Assembly (NCBI RefSeq): GCF_019923725.1 | Contig: NZ_JAHXRI010000010.1 | Span: 148,636 to 212,635 of the forward strand | Direction: 5' to 3' | Length of the DNA: 64,000 nt | Origin: Zwartia hollandica | GTDB lineage: Bacteria; Pseudomonadota; Gammaproteobacteria; Burkholderiales; Burkholderiaceae_B | In this document: piece after piece, positions 54,241-63,010 of the stretch | How positions within the stretch are numbered: position 1 is the stretch's first letter | Layout of the letters: each line of letters starts with the position of its first letter | Made by a program: the position numbers and the translations under genes | Notes under the pieces: model-generated | The model's database searches: none | Told to the model about the DNA's origin: nothing | Seen by the model: the letters and a program-made list of their open reading frames with translations, nothing else

Positions 54241-55431
54241 CTAAAATTGATGCCGTATACCAACACCCACAACTGTACTCTGAGCAGACTTCACCATTGA
54301 ATAATTACTTCCGTATGACGCATACGAATACAAATTGGTACGACGCGTAAAGTTGTAGGTGTAACCAACGCTGTAAATCGCCTGCGTGGCAGACTCTGGC
54401 CGCAAGACGCTGTCGCCAATCGGTTGCATAAACTGAATCGAAGCAAGAACGTTACTACTAGGCGTTACCGGAATATTTGCACCTACAAAGTATGAGTTCG
54501 CTGCAGTGCCCGGTGTAAATATCGCGCCTGCTCCGAGTGTTGTGTTCGCCAGTAAACTACCGGTTGTGGCACCGGTTCCCGGAGGTTGTCCACCCCAAGC
54601 GCCGTTGCGAGTTTGCCCGTAGGCGACAGATACTTTCGCAACTTGAAAGTTGTAGGCACCCGCCACTAACCAAGCTGTTGGGTTAGGCTTTGGCGGACCG
54701 TCCGGTATGTTGTCTGGGCCTTGCAACTGATCGTAAGCTGCAGCTAAAAGCAAAGGACCCTTCGTGTATGTTGCTCCTAGCGTTACGGCACGCAGGTTAT
54801 TGCCAGGCTCAAACTGATACCCAGCATTAATGGCACGGCAGGTCGCTACGACGCACGATCCATTGTTCGTGTAGATTCCAGACATCTCTGTTGCGAAGGA
54901 ATATCCCAACCCTAAAGCTAAACCCTCCAAGGGCCGAGTCTGAAACAACAGCATATTGCTATAGCGTACGGTATTTGCCGAACCAAACGACGCACCAATA
55001 TTTGCTTGCCCAAAGCCCTCTACAAACGGATCGATCGCCAACAAGTAGTTACTTGCCAAATTGATCTGACGCCCCAGATCGAGCTGTCCAAGATCTATAT
55101 TTTTGTAACTCAAGGTGGCTTGCCGACCAAACAACAAGCCACCTTGTCCAGACTGACCATTCGTCGAATTAAATCCGCCCTCTAAGACAAACAGCGTTTG
55201 ATTGCCATTGCCCATATCATGGACGCCACGCATACCAAATCGCGAACCACTTTGCACGCCGTTGGCAACGCCAAAAAAGGTTTCTGCTGCCCTGCTACCG
55301 AGTACGTTTTGGCTTGTGCTGAGATACTGCAGACCAGTATCAATAATCCCATAAAGCGTCAGAGAATTTTCCGCGCGCACACTCGATCCAATCGAGAGCA
55401 TCAACGACAGCAACAGAAATACTTTCTTCAT
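54241..55431 (-). CDS. Gram-negative general porin
   Basis: 396 residues, a trimeric 16-strand outer-membrane porin of the betaproteobacterial type. The signal peptide MKKVFLLLSLMLSIGSSVRA is followed by NSLTLYGIIDTGLQYLS, SGSRFGMRGVHDMGNGNQTLFVLEGGFN, LFGRQATLSYKN and LDLGRQIN, all porin_4 hallmarks, and it ends in VGVGIRHQF. The frame is open to 55500, but ATG at 55431 begins the signal peptide. It is divergent from the second HIBADH-family gene with 108 bases between. Confidence 0.93.
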   Translation of the reverse strand: MKKVFLLLSLMLSIGSSVRAENSLTLYGIIDTGLQYLSTSQNVLGSRAAETFFGVANGVQSGSRFGMRGVHDMGNGNQTLFVLEGGFNSTNGQSGQGGLLFGRQATLSYKNIDLGQLDLGRQINLASNYLLAIDPFVEGFGQANIGASFGSANTVRYSNMLLFQTRPLEGLALGLGYSFATEMSGIYTNNGSCVVATCRAINAGYQFEPGNNLRAVTLGATYTKGPLLLAAAYDQLQGPDNIPDGPPKPNPTAWLVAGAYNFQVAKVSVAYGQTRNGAWGGQPPGTGATTGSLLANTTLGAGAIFTPGTAANSYFVGANIPVTPSSNVLASIQFMQPIGDSVLRPESATQAIYSVGYTYNFTRRTNLYSYASYGSNYSMVKSAQSTVVGVGIRHQF

Positions 55432-55539
55432 GGTTCGCAACAAATTGAACTGGTCTAGTGATATTTGGTAGTAGTTTACATTTGGCATCGTAATATGCAA
55501 CGATAGCTTTCATAGATTTCACCCAAAGCGAGCAAAATA

Positions 55540-56415
55540 ATGAAAAAAATTGGAATGATCGGTATCGGTATGATGGGTCATGGCATTGCGACCAATTTGC
55601 TTAAGCATGGCTACAAGTTAACGTTACTTGAGCATCCGGGTAATCAGCCCTTAGCTACGCTGGTTACGGGTGGCGCGGCAACGGCCTGCACGCCCCAGGC
55701 GCTTGCTGCGGCATCAGAAGTCATTATTCTGTGCGTGACCGGAACGCCCCAAGTCGAAGAGGTTCTAATGGGAGAGAATGGCGTTCTAAAGGGCCTTAAA
55801 CCTGGCACAGTAGTAATCGACTGCTCAACAGCCATTCCCACCTCGACAGACCGTGTTTCCGCCATGGTTATTGCAAACGGCGGACTATTTTTAGATGCAC
55901 CCATGACCCGCACTCCAAAAGAGGCAGCCGAAGGCCGACTAAACCTGCTCGTGGGCGCAGACACTACTTTATTTGAACAATGCAGACCTTTACTCGCCTG
56001 TTTCGCCGAAAACATTGTGCATGCGGGTCCGATCGGAGCCGGGCACCGCATGAAGTTACTCCATAACTTTGTTTCGCTGGGCTCGGTCGCTTTGATGGCA
56101 GAAGCAGCCGCTTGCGCAACCGCAGCGGGTATTCCAGCACAAACATTTGTCGACGTGCTGGCGATGGGCGGTGGTTGGGGCGCACCGCTCGATCGCCTGA
56201 AACCCTATCTTGTCAATCAAGATACGTCGAGCATGCGATTTAGCATTGCCAATTCGCTTAAAGACCTTAGCTACTACAACCAGATGGCCCAAGATATGGG
56301 GAGCGATAGGACCGTTGCAGCATCTATTAAAAAGACACTAGAACAAGCCTGTAAAGATGCAGATCCGCAAAAACTGTTGCCAGAGCTCGTGACGATTATC
56401 AGTCAGCGCAAGTAA
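55540..56415 (+). CDS. HIBADH-family NAD(P)-dependent dehydrogenase (paralogue 2, variant motif)
   Basis: 291 residues. The nucleotide-binding GMIGIGMMGHGIATNL (residues 5-20) and the catalytic lysine in GHRMKLLHNF (near 172) are intact. The substrate motif is DAPMTRTPKEAAEGRL in place of the family's DAPVSGG, which should alter the acid recognised. It is different from the paralogue at 49668, which keeps the canonical motif. It converges with a glutathione transferase-like gene. Confidence 0.82.
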   Translation: MKKIGMIGIGMMGHGIATNLLKHGYKLTLLEHPGNQPLATLVTGGAATACTPQALAAASEVIILCVTGTPQVEEVLMGENGVLKGLKPGTVVIDCSTAIPTSTDRVSAMVIANGGLFLDAPMTRTPKEAAEGRLNLLVGADTTLFEQCRPLLACFAENIVHAGPIGAGHRMKLLHNFVSLGSVALMAEAAACATAAGIPAQTFVDVLAMGGGWGAPLDRLKPYLVNQDTSSMRFSIANSLKDLSYYNQMAQDMGSDRTVAASIKKTLEQACKDADPQKLLPELVTIISQRK

Positions 56416-56432
56416 GGCGGTGGAGTACCGCC
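56416..56432. terminator. Short hairpin between convergent dehydrogenase and GST genes
   Basis: GGCGGT-GGAGT-ACCGCC is a perfect 6 bp stem directly after the dehydrogenase stop and 8 bases before the GST stop. There is no U-run, so it is a weak terminator candidate based on position. Confidence 0.4.
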
Positions 56433-56439
56433 ATTGGCA

Positions 56440-57069
56440 TTACATCCCGTGCAGGGGCATTACCTTGCGTACAGCAGGCATCTCTAGCATACGCTTGTAG
56501 TGCTCCGCCACGCGAGGGAACTTAGCGATGTCGACGCCATCCGATGTCAACCAACTCGACATTGTGAAGAGATAGGGATCAGCAACCGTAAAGTTAGCAC
56601 CCATCACCCACGGGCCACGCAACAGTTCACTTTCAACCCAAGCAAAACATTCACTCATATTTTGCGGGACCTTGGCTTTCATAGACTGCTGGGCAGCTGC
56701 GTCATCTGACCAACGCGATCCGCGTGGTCCATGGGCATGAACGACATGCACCGTAGAGCAGAACCAACTGTTCGCAGCCTGCATTTCGGCCAATGCAAAG
56801 GGGTCACTTAGTGGGGCTAGCTCTGCTTGAGGATAGGTCTGCGCCAAGTACAACAATAATGCGGGCGTCTCAGTAATAACGCCACGGTCCGTCACCAACG
56901 CAGGCACTCTACCTTTGGGGTTCACCGCGAGATATTCTTTGGTCCTTTGCTGATTCTCACGAAAATCTAGCTTGATGCCTTCATAATCGATGCCAATATG
57001 TTCGAGAACAATATGTGTTGCGAGGGCACAGGTTTTAGGGGCATAGTAGAAACGTGGCTTCATAGTCAT
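56440..57069 (-). CDS. Glutathione S-transferase-like protein
   Basis: 209 residues: an N-terminal thioredoxin fold (PRFYYAPKTCALATHIVLEH with cysteine near the catalytic site as in beta-class GSTs, VNPKGRVPALV with the cis-proline, and ITETPALLLYLA), then an all-helical C-terminal domain with GANFTVADPYLFTM. It would conjugate or reduce small electrophiles using glutathione. Starts are M1 (57069) or M3 (57063). It is convergent with the dehydrogenase and 75 bases from the ABC transporter end. Confidence 0.85.
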   Translation of the reverse strand: MTMKPRFYYAPKTCALATHIVLEHIGIDYEGIKLDFRENQQRTKEYLAVNPKGRVPALVTDRGVITETPALLLYLAQTYPQAELAPLSDPFALAEMQAANSWFCSTVHVVHAHGPRGSRWSDDAAAQQSMKAKVPQNMSECFAWVESELLRGPWVMGANFTVADPYLFTMSSWLTSDGVDIAKFPRVAEHYKRMLEMPAVRKVMPLHGM

Positions 57070-57144
57070 GATCCGTTTTTTTTAATGTTAATGATATCTT
57101 TACAGACTGGGCATTTCGTCTTTTTTGGACGTACTTTCAGTGAA

Positions 57145-57939
57145 TCAAGCGCCTACATTCTCCGACGATTGCGTCGACAATCTCCAAAATCCCGTTCTTC
57201 TCTCAAGATAGCGAATAAGTTGATCAAAAATTAGAACGACCGCCACTACGATCAAAATGCCTGCGAATACTTTCGCGCTGTCTAGAGAACCACGATAACG
57301 TGTAATCAAATAGCCAACGCCTTGAGCAGATGTCAGCATTTCTGCCACGACGACACCGACAATGACTAATGACCCGCCGACGCGAAACGCAGAGAGAATA
57401 GTAGGAATAGCTGCAGGAAGCAGTACTCTAAAAATGAGTTGGCGACGGGAAGCACCCAAGCTACGTGCAATCGTAATGTAATGTCGATCAATCGTCTTCA
57501 CACCAGCTAACGTACCAAGAAAACATGGAAAAAATCCATAAATACTTGCAAAGGCTACTTTAGAGTGCATACCTATACCAAACCACGCAGTAAACAGCGG
57601 GTACAGGATCACAATCGGCACCGCATACCCACTTGACGCAAGCTGCTGCGCAATAGCGACCAAAGCTCTCGATGTAGACAACAACAAGCCAAGACCGATA
57701 CCAGCTCCACAGGCGATCACAATCGCTAACCCGATGGCCTGTGTGGAAAACCACAGATGTGTAAGGTATTCGCTTAGCGATCCCCACAAAGCCATCAGCG
57801 CATCACTCAATGGAGGAAGAAATAGCGTCGGTATAAAGCCGAAGCGTGGGAGCAACTCCCAACACAGGATCAAAATCACGACAAACAGCAAGCGAGTCGT
57901 ACGCGGAGAAAACCTGTTTTGGTAAATAGAGCTCATCAA
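57145..57939 (-). CDS. NitT/TauT-type ABC transporter permease (second)
   Basis: An inner-membrane permease of 264 residues with about six segments of the SsuC/TauC/NrtB family. GIGMHSKVAFASIYGFFPCFLGTLAGVKTIDRHYITIARSLGASR carries the EAA loop, followed by VLLPAAIPTILSAFRVGGSLVIVGVVVAEML. It is the last gene of a four-gene operon that also has another permease (58753), an ATPase (57982) and a binding protein (59572). Two different permease genes suggest a heterodimeric channel. Confidence 0.9.
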   Translation of the reverse strand: MMSSIYQNRFSPRTTRLLFVVILILCWELLPRFGFIPTLFLPPLSDALMALWGSLSEYLTHLWFSTQAIGLAIVIACGAGIGLGLLLSTSRALVAIAQQLASSGYAVPIVILYPLFTAWFGIGMHSKVAFASIYGFFPCFLGTLAGVKTIDRHYITIARSLGASRRQLIFRVLLPAAIPTILSAFRVGGSLVIVGVVVAEMLTSAQGVGYLITRYRGSLDSAKVFAGILIVVAVVLIFDQLIRYLERRTGFWRLSTQSSENVGA

Positions 57940-57981
57940 TTAACTATCCACAACGCGCGACTACGAGACAAAAACATCTTT

Positions 57982-58749
57982 CTAATGCTTTATTTGATTC
58001 CAAATGCGCTCTCTCAACTGAGCAAAACGTACCGTGGACATCATTTCATATTTACGAGGCCGCGGAAGATCAACTTCAATTCGATCAATTATTTTTCCTG
58101 GTCGCGCAGACATCACAATGATCTCATCGGCAAGATAGGCAGCCTCTGTCAAGCTATGCGTCACAAACACCACTGTCTTTTTGGTTTTCTCCCAAATTGA
58201 CAACAGTTCATCTCCCATCGTGATGCGTGTTTGTTCATCAAGGGCGGCAAAGGGCTCATCCATCATCAGTAGCGGGGGATCTTGAACGAGACCTCGCGCT
58301 ATCGAAACACGTTGCTTCATCCCACCAGAAAGCTCATGCGGATAGCGATCTTCGAATCCCTGCAACCCGACAAGAGACAACAGTTCTTGAGCTCTTTCTT
58401 TTCGAACTTTTTTTGGGACGTGCTTTAAGGACAGCGGGAATTCAACATTTTCCAGCGCTGTCAGCCACGGATAGAGGCTCGCCTCTTGAAACACGACACC
58501 CGCGATATCCGGGTTAGGAGAAGTCATAGAATGTCCACTGCACAAGATCGTGCCTTGGCTCGGTGCAAGCAAACCCGCCATCATCATTAGCAAAGAAGAT
58601 TTCCCGCAACCACTCGGTCCAACGATCACGACAAAGCGCCCTGCTTGAATCTCTATATTGATATCAATGAGCGCTGGAACCAGCCCATCACGAGACTGAT
58701 ATGTATGGCTTAGGTTCGAAATCCGAACCATTGGGTCAGTACTTTGCAT
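57982..58749 (-). CDS. NitT/TauT-type ABC transporter ATP-binding protein
   Basis: 255 residues of the SsuB/TauB/NrtD family. Walker A GPSGCGKSS, the Q-loop VVFQEASLYPWLTALENVEF, the signature ELSGGMKQRVSIARGL and Walker B PPLLMMDEPFAALDEQTR are intact. It lies between the two permease genes, 3 bases after the first and 42 before the second. Confidence 0.92.
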   Translation of the reverse strand: MQSTDPMVRISNLSHTYQSRDGLVPALIDINIEIQAGRFVVIVGPSGCGKSSLLMMMAGLLAPSQGTILCSGHSMTSPNPDIAGVVFQEASLYPWLTALENVEFPLSLKHVPKKVRKERAQELLSLVGLQGFEDRYPHELSGGMKQRVSIARGLVQDPPLLMMDEPFAALDEQTRITMGDELLSIWEKTKKTVVFVTHSLTEAAYLADEIIVMSARPGKIIDRIEVDLPRPRKYEMMSTVRFAQLRERIWNQIKH

Positions 58750-58752
58750 TAT

Positions 58753-59541
58753 TTATTCGCGCCAGTGTTCAAACTTCATTTCAAACCATTGGATGGTTTC
58801 ATTAAAAAGAATCGTAGCTACAGAAATAATTAGAATTCCAGCCCCAAGTTCTTTGAGCATGAAGTTCTCGCCCCAATTGGCAATCATCTGACCAAGACCT
58901 ACCTTCGACGCATACATTTCAGCCAAAATAATTCCGGTCACATTAAAGATCATTCCTAATCGAACTGCCTCAAGCAATATGGGCGCCATCGATGGTAGGT
59001 ATACACGTGTGGCAATCTGCATTCGACTGGCACCGAACGCGCGCGCCACTTTCAAATGATCCGACTTGACTGAATCGACCGCAGCAAAGGTACAAATTAA
59101 AATAATAAAAATTGTTGAGAAAATACCGAAAGCAACTTTTTGGAACAAACCAATTCCAAATGCCAAGATAAACATTGGCAAAAAGACAGTTTTGGGTATC
59201 GAAAAGACCAAGTAGATGATCGGCTTGAGCACTTGCCCCCAGTACCGGCTCTCGGCAATTAAGATGCCAATCGTCACTCCGGCAGGGACGGCAATAACAA
59301 AACCTACTGCGAGATGCTCAAGTGTGGCGTAGAGATGCTTGTGAAAAGCAGCGCTGAATAAAATTTTTTCGGCAGCGCTGAGTACGCCCCCAACGCTCGG
59401 AACCAAATCAGGATTCACCCATTGATTCGCTAACAGTAACTGCCAAAAAAACAAAAAAATCGCTCCAGAGATCGACCAAATCACTAAGCTGCGAAATATA
59501 GATTTAATCATCTCTGGAGTACTGGCGTCATAGTCAAACAA
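58753..59541 (-). CDS. NitT/TauT-type ABC transporter permease (first)
   Basis: 262 residues with about six membrane segments. FGIGLFQKVAFGIFSTIFIILICTFAAVDSVKSDHLKVARAFGASR is the EAA loop region, followed by VYLPSMAPILLEAVRLGMIFNVTGIILAEMY. It differs clearly from the other permease in the operon. It follows the binding protein by 30 bases. Confidence 0.9.
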   Translation of the reverse strand: MFDYDASTPEMIKSIFRSLVIWSISGAIFLFFWQLLLANQWVNPDLVPSVGGVLSAAEKILFSAAFHKHLYATLEHLAVGFVIAVPAGVTIGILIAESRYWGQVLKPIIYLVFSIPKTVFLPMFILAFGIGLFQKVAFGIFSTIFIILICTFAAVDSVKSDHLKVARAFGASRMQIATRVYLPSMAPILLEAVRLGMIFNVTGIILAEMYASKVGLGQMIANWGENFMLKELGAGILIISVATILFNETIQWFEMKFEHWRE

Positions 59542-59571
59542 ACTCTAAATCAGTCCTTCGTTTTCTCGTTC

Positions 59572-60573
59572 TTAGCCAATTGGTACAAATTTATCAGTTG
59601 TGATTTCAGCTTGCGGCGCTAAATCTTTAAAGCCACCGATCACTGCAAGCTCCATCGCAAGCTTGACCTGCTCAGCCGTGAACACTCCATTTTTGGAGAG
59701 TCGCATATAGGTCTCTTCAAACTCCTGTTTCGCCACAGCAGGTGCAATGTTATTCACATCTGCGACTATCTTTATCGCTCTGTCTGGATTGTCTTGCATA
59801 AACCTCACAGAACCATAGATCGCTGCTAGGCTCGCTTTCAAGGTCTCAGCCCTAGACTCGATGAACTTATCCGTCGTCACCCAACCCGTTGCCAAGTGGG
59901 AGGGAATAGCCGTGGAGTAATCCATCAACGACTTCGCCTGTTTGTTCTGCAATACCTGAAAACTAAGCGGAGGATACACAACAGCCGCATCAACGTTTCC
60001 AGAGAGTAGGTTAGGTACTAAACCGCCACCACCTAAAGGTACGCTCGTAAAATCAATCTTCTGATTCGCTTTCGTCCAAAGCGCTAGTAAATCTGATAGT
60101 GATCCCGCAGCAGTGATTCCAATTTTTTTCCCAGCCAGCTCTTTGATATTCGTAATCTTCGAATCAGCACGCACCAGCAATTTCCAGCCTGTGTTTGCCG
60201 TTGCAGCTAAGGACACCATACGAAATGGGACGCCTTTTTTCCTAGCGGTTCCTACTTGAGAAATCAGTCCTGGAATCATGTCGGCCGCACCGGCTGCCAA
60301 CGCCTCAACAGCCTCTCCGCCACTACGATATACAGTGAGCTCTGCAGCCAGCCCCATTTTCTTGAATAGTCCCTGCGCTTCAGCGGTCTCACAAATTACA
60401 CTTGGCCACCATGTCTTGGTAGCGAGTCCTATACGCACTTTTTGATTCGCGGACGCTAAACCTGGAATGGCAGAGATCGCGGCTAAGCTCGATAGCGTCA
60501 AAATAGTTTTTCGCTTCTCGCTAGACTGAAGCAGATTAGAGAATGCGCGAGATACCTCTTCGTTCTTCGACAC
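59572..60573 (-). CDS. NitT/TauT-type ABC transporter substrate-binding protein
   Basis: A periplasmic NMT1/SsuA-like protein of 333 residues. The signal peptide has an unusually long charged N-region (about 22 residues up to SEKRKTILTL) before the core LSSLAAISAIPGLASA. The mature part begins KVRIGLATKTWWPSVICETAEAQGLFKKMGL, with RSGGEAVEALAAGAADMIPGL and GKKIGITAAGSLSDLLALW, typical for binding of sulfonates, nitrate, pyrimidine precursors or aromatic sulfonates. No catabolic gene is in the operon to decide the ligand. It starts about 157 bases from the divergent MFS gene. Confidence 0.88.
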   Translation of the reverse strand: MSKNEEVSRAFSNLLQSSEKRKTILTLSSLAAISAIPGLASANQKVRIGLATKTWWPSVICETAEAQGLFKKMGLAAELTVYRSGGEAVEALAAGAADMIPGLISQVGTARKKGVPFRMVSLAATANTGWKLLVRADSKITNIKELAGKKIGITAAGSLSDLLALWTKANQKIDFTSVPLGGGGLVPNLLSGNVDAAVVYPPLSFQVLQNKQAKSLMDYSTAIPSHLATGWVTTDKFIESRAETLKASLAAIYGSVRFMQDNPDRAIKIVADVNNIAPAVAKQEFEETYMRLSKNGVFTAEQVKLAMELAVIGGFKDLAPQAEITTDKFVPIG

Positions 60574-60659
60574 GTTAAGTCTCCTTTAGAATTGAGTGTG
60601 TTTTGTTTTTTTGATCCTAAACGAGTTACGTACAGATCACAAGCACAATAATTAGGCTA

Positions 60660-60704
60660 AGTCTTACTAAGAAACCAAGAAGTCTTATTATTGCGCTGCG
60701 CAAT
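60660..60704. promoter_or_regulatory. Direct repeats and palindrome in the divergent SBP/MFS intergenic region
   Basis: AGTCTTACTA (60660-60669) and AGTCTTATTA (60681-60690) are direct repeats exactly 21 bp apart, two helical turns, and ATTGCGC-T-GCGCAAT (60690-60704) is a perfect 7-1-7 palindrome touching the second repeat. It lies 27 bases before the MFS start. It may be a regulator-binding region for the divergent genes; no regulator is identified. Confidence 0.4.
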
Positions 60705-60730
60705 CCTCTCCCCCCCTATCAAGCCAAGAC

Positions 60731-61984
60731 ATGAGCCGCTGGACTGAAATCAAACAAGCAAGTGCCCTGCGTCATCCTGGCTTTCGTATGCTCTGGACGG
60801 CTACCCTACTTTCATCTACGGCCCGGTGGGCGGACCTTGTCGTGGTGGGTTGGCTAACGCTAGAGCTAACCAACTCGGCCTTGATGGTGGGCATTGTGTC
60901 GGGTTGCAAGATGGCCGGCTATTTATTTGCTCCGCTCATGGGTGTGGCAGCAGATCGGCTGAATCGCTACAAGCTATTAATTCTGGCCTCGATCGTAAGC
61001 GGTGCGATTGCGATGACGATGTTGGGACTGCTTCTGACAGGGCATATGGCAATTGGTTATCTCATTGTGCTGTCTTTAATCAGCAGCCTGACCTGGGCAC
61101 TTGATCACCCCACACGGCAAGCCTTTATTCCAGATCTAGTTGGGCAGAAGAACCTCACAAACGCTGTCGCCTTAAACGCCGTGGCGACCGAGACGACAGT
61201 GATCATCGGCCCCGCGCTTGGCGGCTTACTGATTCCAAGCTTTGGCATCAGCGGTGCGTACATACTGATTGCAGTGATTTACATCTTCGATTTATTCGCT
61301 TTATTGCGACTAAAGAACGCGGCGCCTACGCAAGCTATTACATCAAACGCGACGACAGCAGAGAGCAAGGTAAGCTCTATCTCGCCCCTCACAAGCTTGC
61401 TTGATGGCTTTAAATACGCGTGGGGCAATCAGGCAGTATTTATGTTGTTACTCATCGCCTTCATGCTGAACTTCTTTGTGGCACCGTACCGCTATTCTTT
61501 TTTACCCTTACTCGCCCGCTATGTGCTCGACACGGGCCCAACCGGTTATGGCATGCTGACTTCGATGGCGGGGGTGGGGGCGTTAGTCGCTGGGCTATGG
61601 GTTGTCTCGTTAGGTAGCTACACCCGCCGAGGGCAATTAGTGATACTAGGTGGCCTACTATGGCCGATTGCTATTTTTCTATTATCTTTATCTAGCTGGT
61701 TTTATCTTTCTCTAGTGATCGTCTTTGTGGCGGGTATCGCTCAAGCAATAAGCTGGACCCTGATCGCCACCCTTATCCTAAGCAACACCGAAGCAGCCAT
61801 GCGCGGTCGAATCATGGGCTTGCGCACTGGGGTCGTCATCAGCTTACCCTTCGGAAACTTTCTAGCCGGTGCAATAGCAGAAAACTTCGGGGTAGCAATC
61901 GCCATGGCTGGCTATGCCTGCTGCGCACTACTTCTGATGATCCTGATCATTAACCGGGCCCCCATCCTGCGCCAACTAAAGTGA
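60731..61984 (+). CDS. Major facilitator superfamily transporter
   Basis: 417 residues with about 12 membrane segments. The loop GVAADRLNRYKLLI between segments 2 and 3 is the MFS motif A, and LSSTARWADLVVVGWLTLELTNSALMVG is similar to the MFS_3 (enterobactin exporter-like) group. The central cytoplasmic loop (residues 200-222) is Ser/Thr/Ala-rich. A drug or metabolite exporter by family; substrate unknown. It is followed by a quinone-oxidoreductase-like gene 48 bases later on the same strand. Confidence 0.88.
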   Translation: MSRWTEIKQASALRHPGFRMLWTATLLSSTARWADLVVVGWLTLELTNSALMVGIVSGCKMAGYLFAPLMGVAADRLNRYKLLILASIVSGAIAMTMLGLLLTGHMAIGYLIVLSLISSLTWALDHPTRQAFIPDLVGQKNLTNAVALNAVATETTVIIGPALGGLLIPSFGISGAYILIAVIYIFDLFALLRLKNAAPTQAITSNATTAESKVSSISPLTSLLDGFKYAWGNQAVFMLLLIAFMLNFFVAPYRYSFLPLLARYVLDTGPTGYGMLTSMAGVGALVAGLWVVSLGSYTRRGQLVILGGLLWPIAIFLLSLSSWFYLSLVIVFVAGIAQAISWTLIATLILSNTEAAMRGRIMGLRTGVVISLPFGNFLAGAIAENFGVAIAMAGYACCALLLMILIINRAPILRQLK

Positions 61985-62032
61985 TTCTAGTTGTATGCTG
62001 TTCCCCAATCAAAACACCTGAGGTCAAGAAAC

Positions 62033-63010
62033 ATGCTGTCATATTGGATGCAAACGGTTGATAACAAAACTGTACTTGAGCAACGCGATATCGAGCGCCC
62101 CACACCAGCCGCCAATCAAATCCTTCTGCGTCTGCATGCGGCGAGCTTGAATCGTGGCGAGTTTGTGATCGGACACGGCTTGCATAAAGGCGGTCAGGCC
62201 AGCGCCATTGGGATGGAAGGTGCAGGTGTGATCGCCGCCATTGGTAATGATGTCAAAGGCTTCAAGGTTGGCGACAAGGTAATGGGACGTTGCCGCGGCG
62301 CCTTTGCCGAGTACGCAACAATGGACAGCGTTGAGGTCATGCATATCCCTGACTCGTTAAGTTTTGAACAGGCTGCAAGCGTTCCGCTCACCTACCTCGT
62401 GGTGCATGACATGCTCTCTTTGCAAGGAAAGCTTCTACCTAACGAGTGGCTGCTCATCCATGGCGTGTCGTCGGGGGTCGGTGTTGCTGCATTACAGATG
62501 GGTAAAGCGATGGGTGCGAAAGTGATCGGCACATCCGGCTCACCCGAAAAACTCGCCCGTCTGAAAGAGTATGGTCTCGATGTGCCTCTGTGCCTGAGGG
62601 GATCGGGATTCGAAGACGCTGTCATGAAAGCGACGGACGGCAAAGGTGCGAACCTAGTGGTTGATACCGTCGGAGGATCAGTGTTTGCAGAAAGCATCCG
62701 TTGCATGGGCTTCGAGGCACGCTTTGCCATGGTTGGCTATGTGGATGGCGTACTGTCTGCAGAGCTCGATTTGCTGGCCTTACATGCCAAGCGTTTGCGC
62801 CTGTTTGGTGTATCAAACAAACTGCGCTCCGCAGCACAACGGGCAGAGTTCCTGCCAGAGTTCAGAGCAGAGGTGCTACCAGCGATTGCGGATGGCCGCA
62901 TCAAGCCACTGGTAGACCAAGCTTTCCCCTTTGATCAGCTCGCGCAGGCAAAGGAAATGATGGAAACCAACAAGCACGTCGGCAAGATCGTGCTGAAGAT
63001 GCCCGTCTAA
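62033..63010 (+). CDS. Medium-chain dehydrogenase/quinone oxidoreductase family protein
   Basis: 325 residues of the zinc-free MDR group. The N-terminal GroES-like domain has RLHAASLNRGEFVIGHG and GMEGAGVIAAIGNDVKGFKVGDKVMG. The NADP-binding region is HGVSSGVGVAALQMGKAMGAKVIGTSGSPEKL and VVDTVGG. No structural or catalytic zinc cysteines are seen. It reduces quinones or enals with NADPH by family. The frame is open to 61991, but ATG at 62033 has GAGG nine bases upstream. It is convergent with ahpF, with no gap between stops. Confidence 0.87.
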   Translation: MLSYWMQTVDNKTVLEQRDIERPTPAANQILLRLHAASLNRGEFVIGHGLHKGGQASAIGMEGAGVIAAIGNDVKGFKVGDKVMGRCRGAFAEYATMDSVEVMHIPDSLSFEQAASVPLTYLVVHDMLSLQGKLLPNEWLLIHGVSSGVGVAALQMGKAMGAKVIGTSGSPEKLARLKEYGLDVPLCLRGSGFEDAVMKATDGKGANLVVDTVGGSVFAESIRCMGFEARFAMVGYVDGVLSAELDLLALHAKRLRLFGVSNKLRSAAQRAEFLPEFRAEVLPAIADGRIKPLVDQAFPFDQLAQAKEMMETNKHVGKIVLKMPV

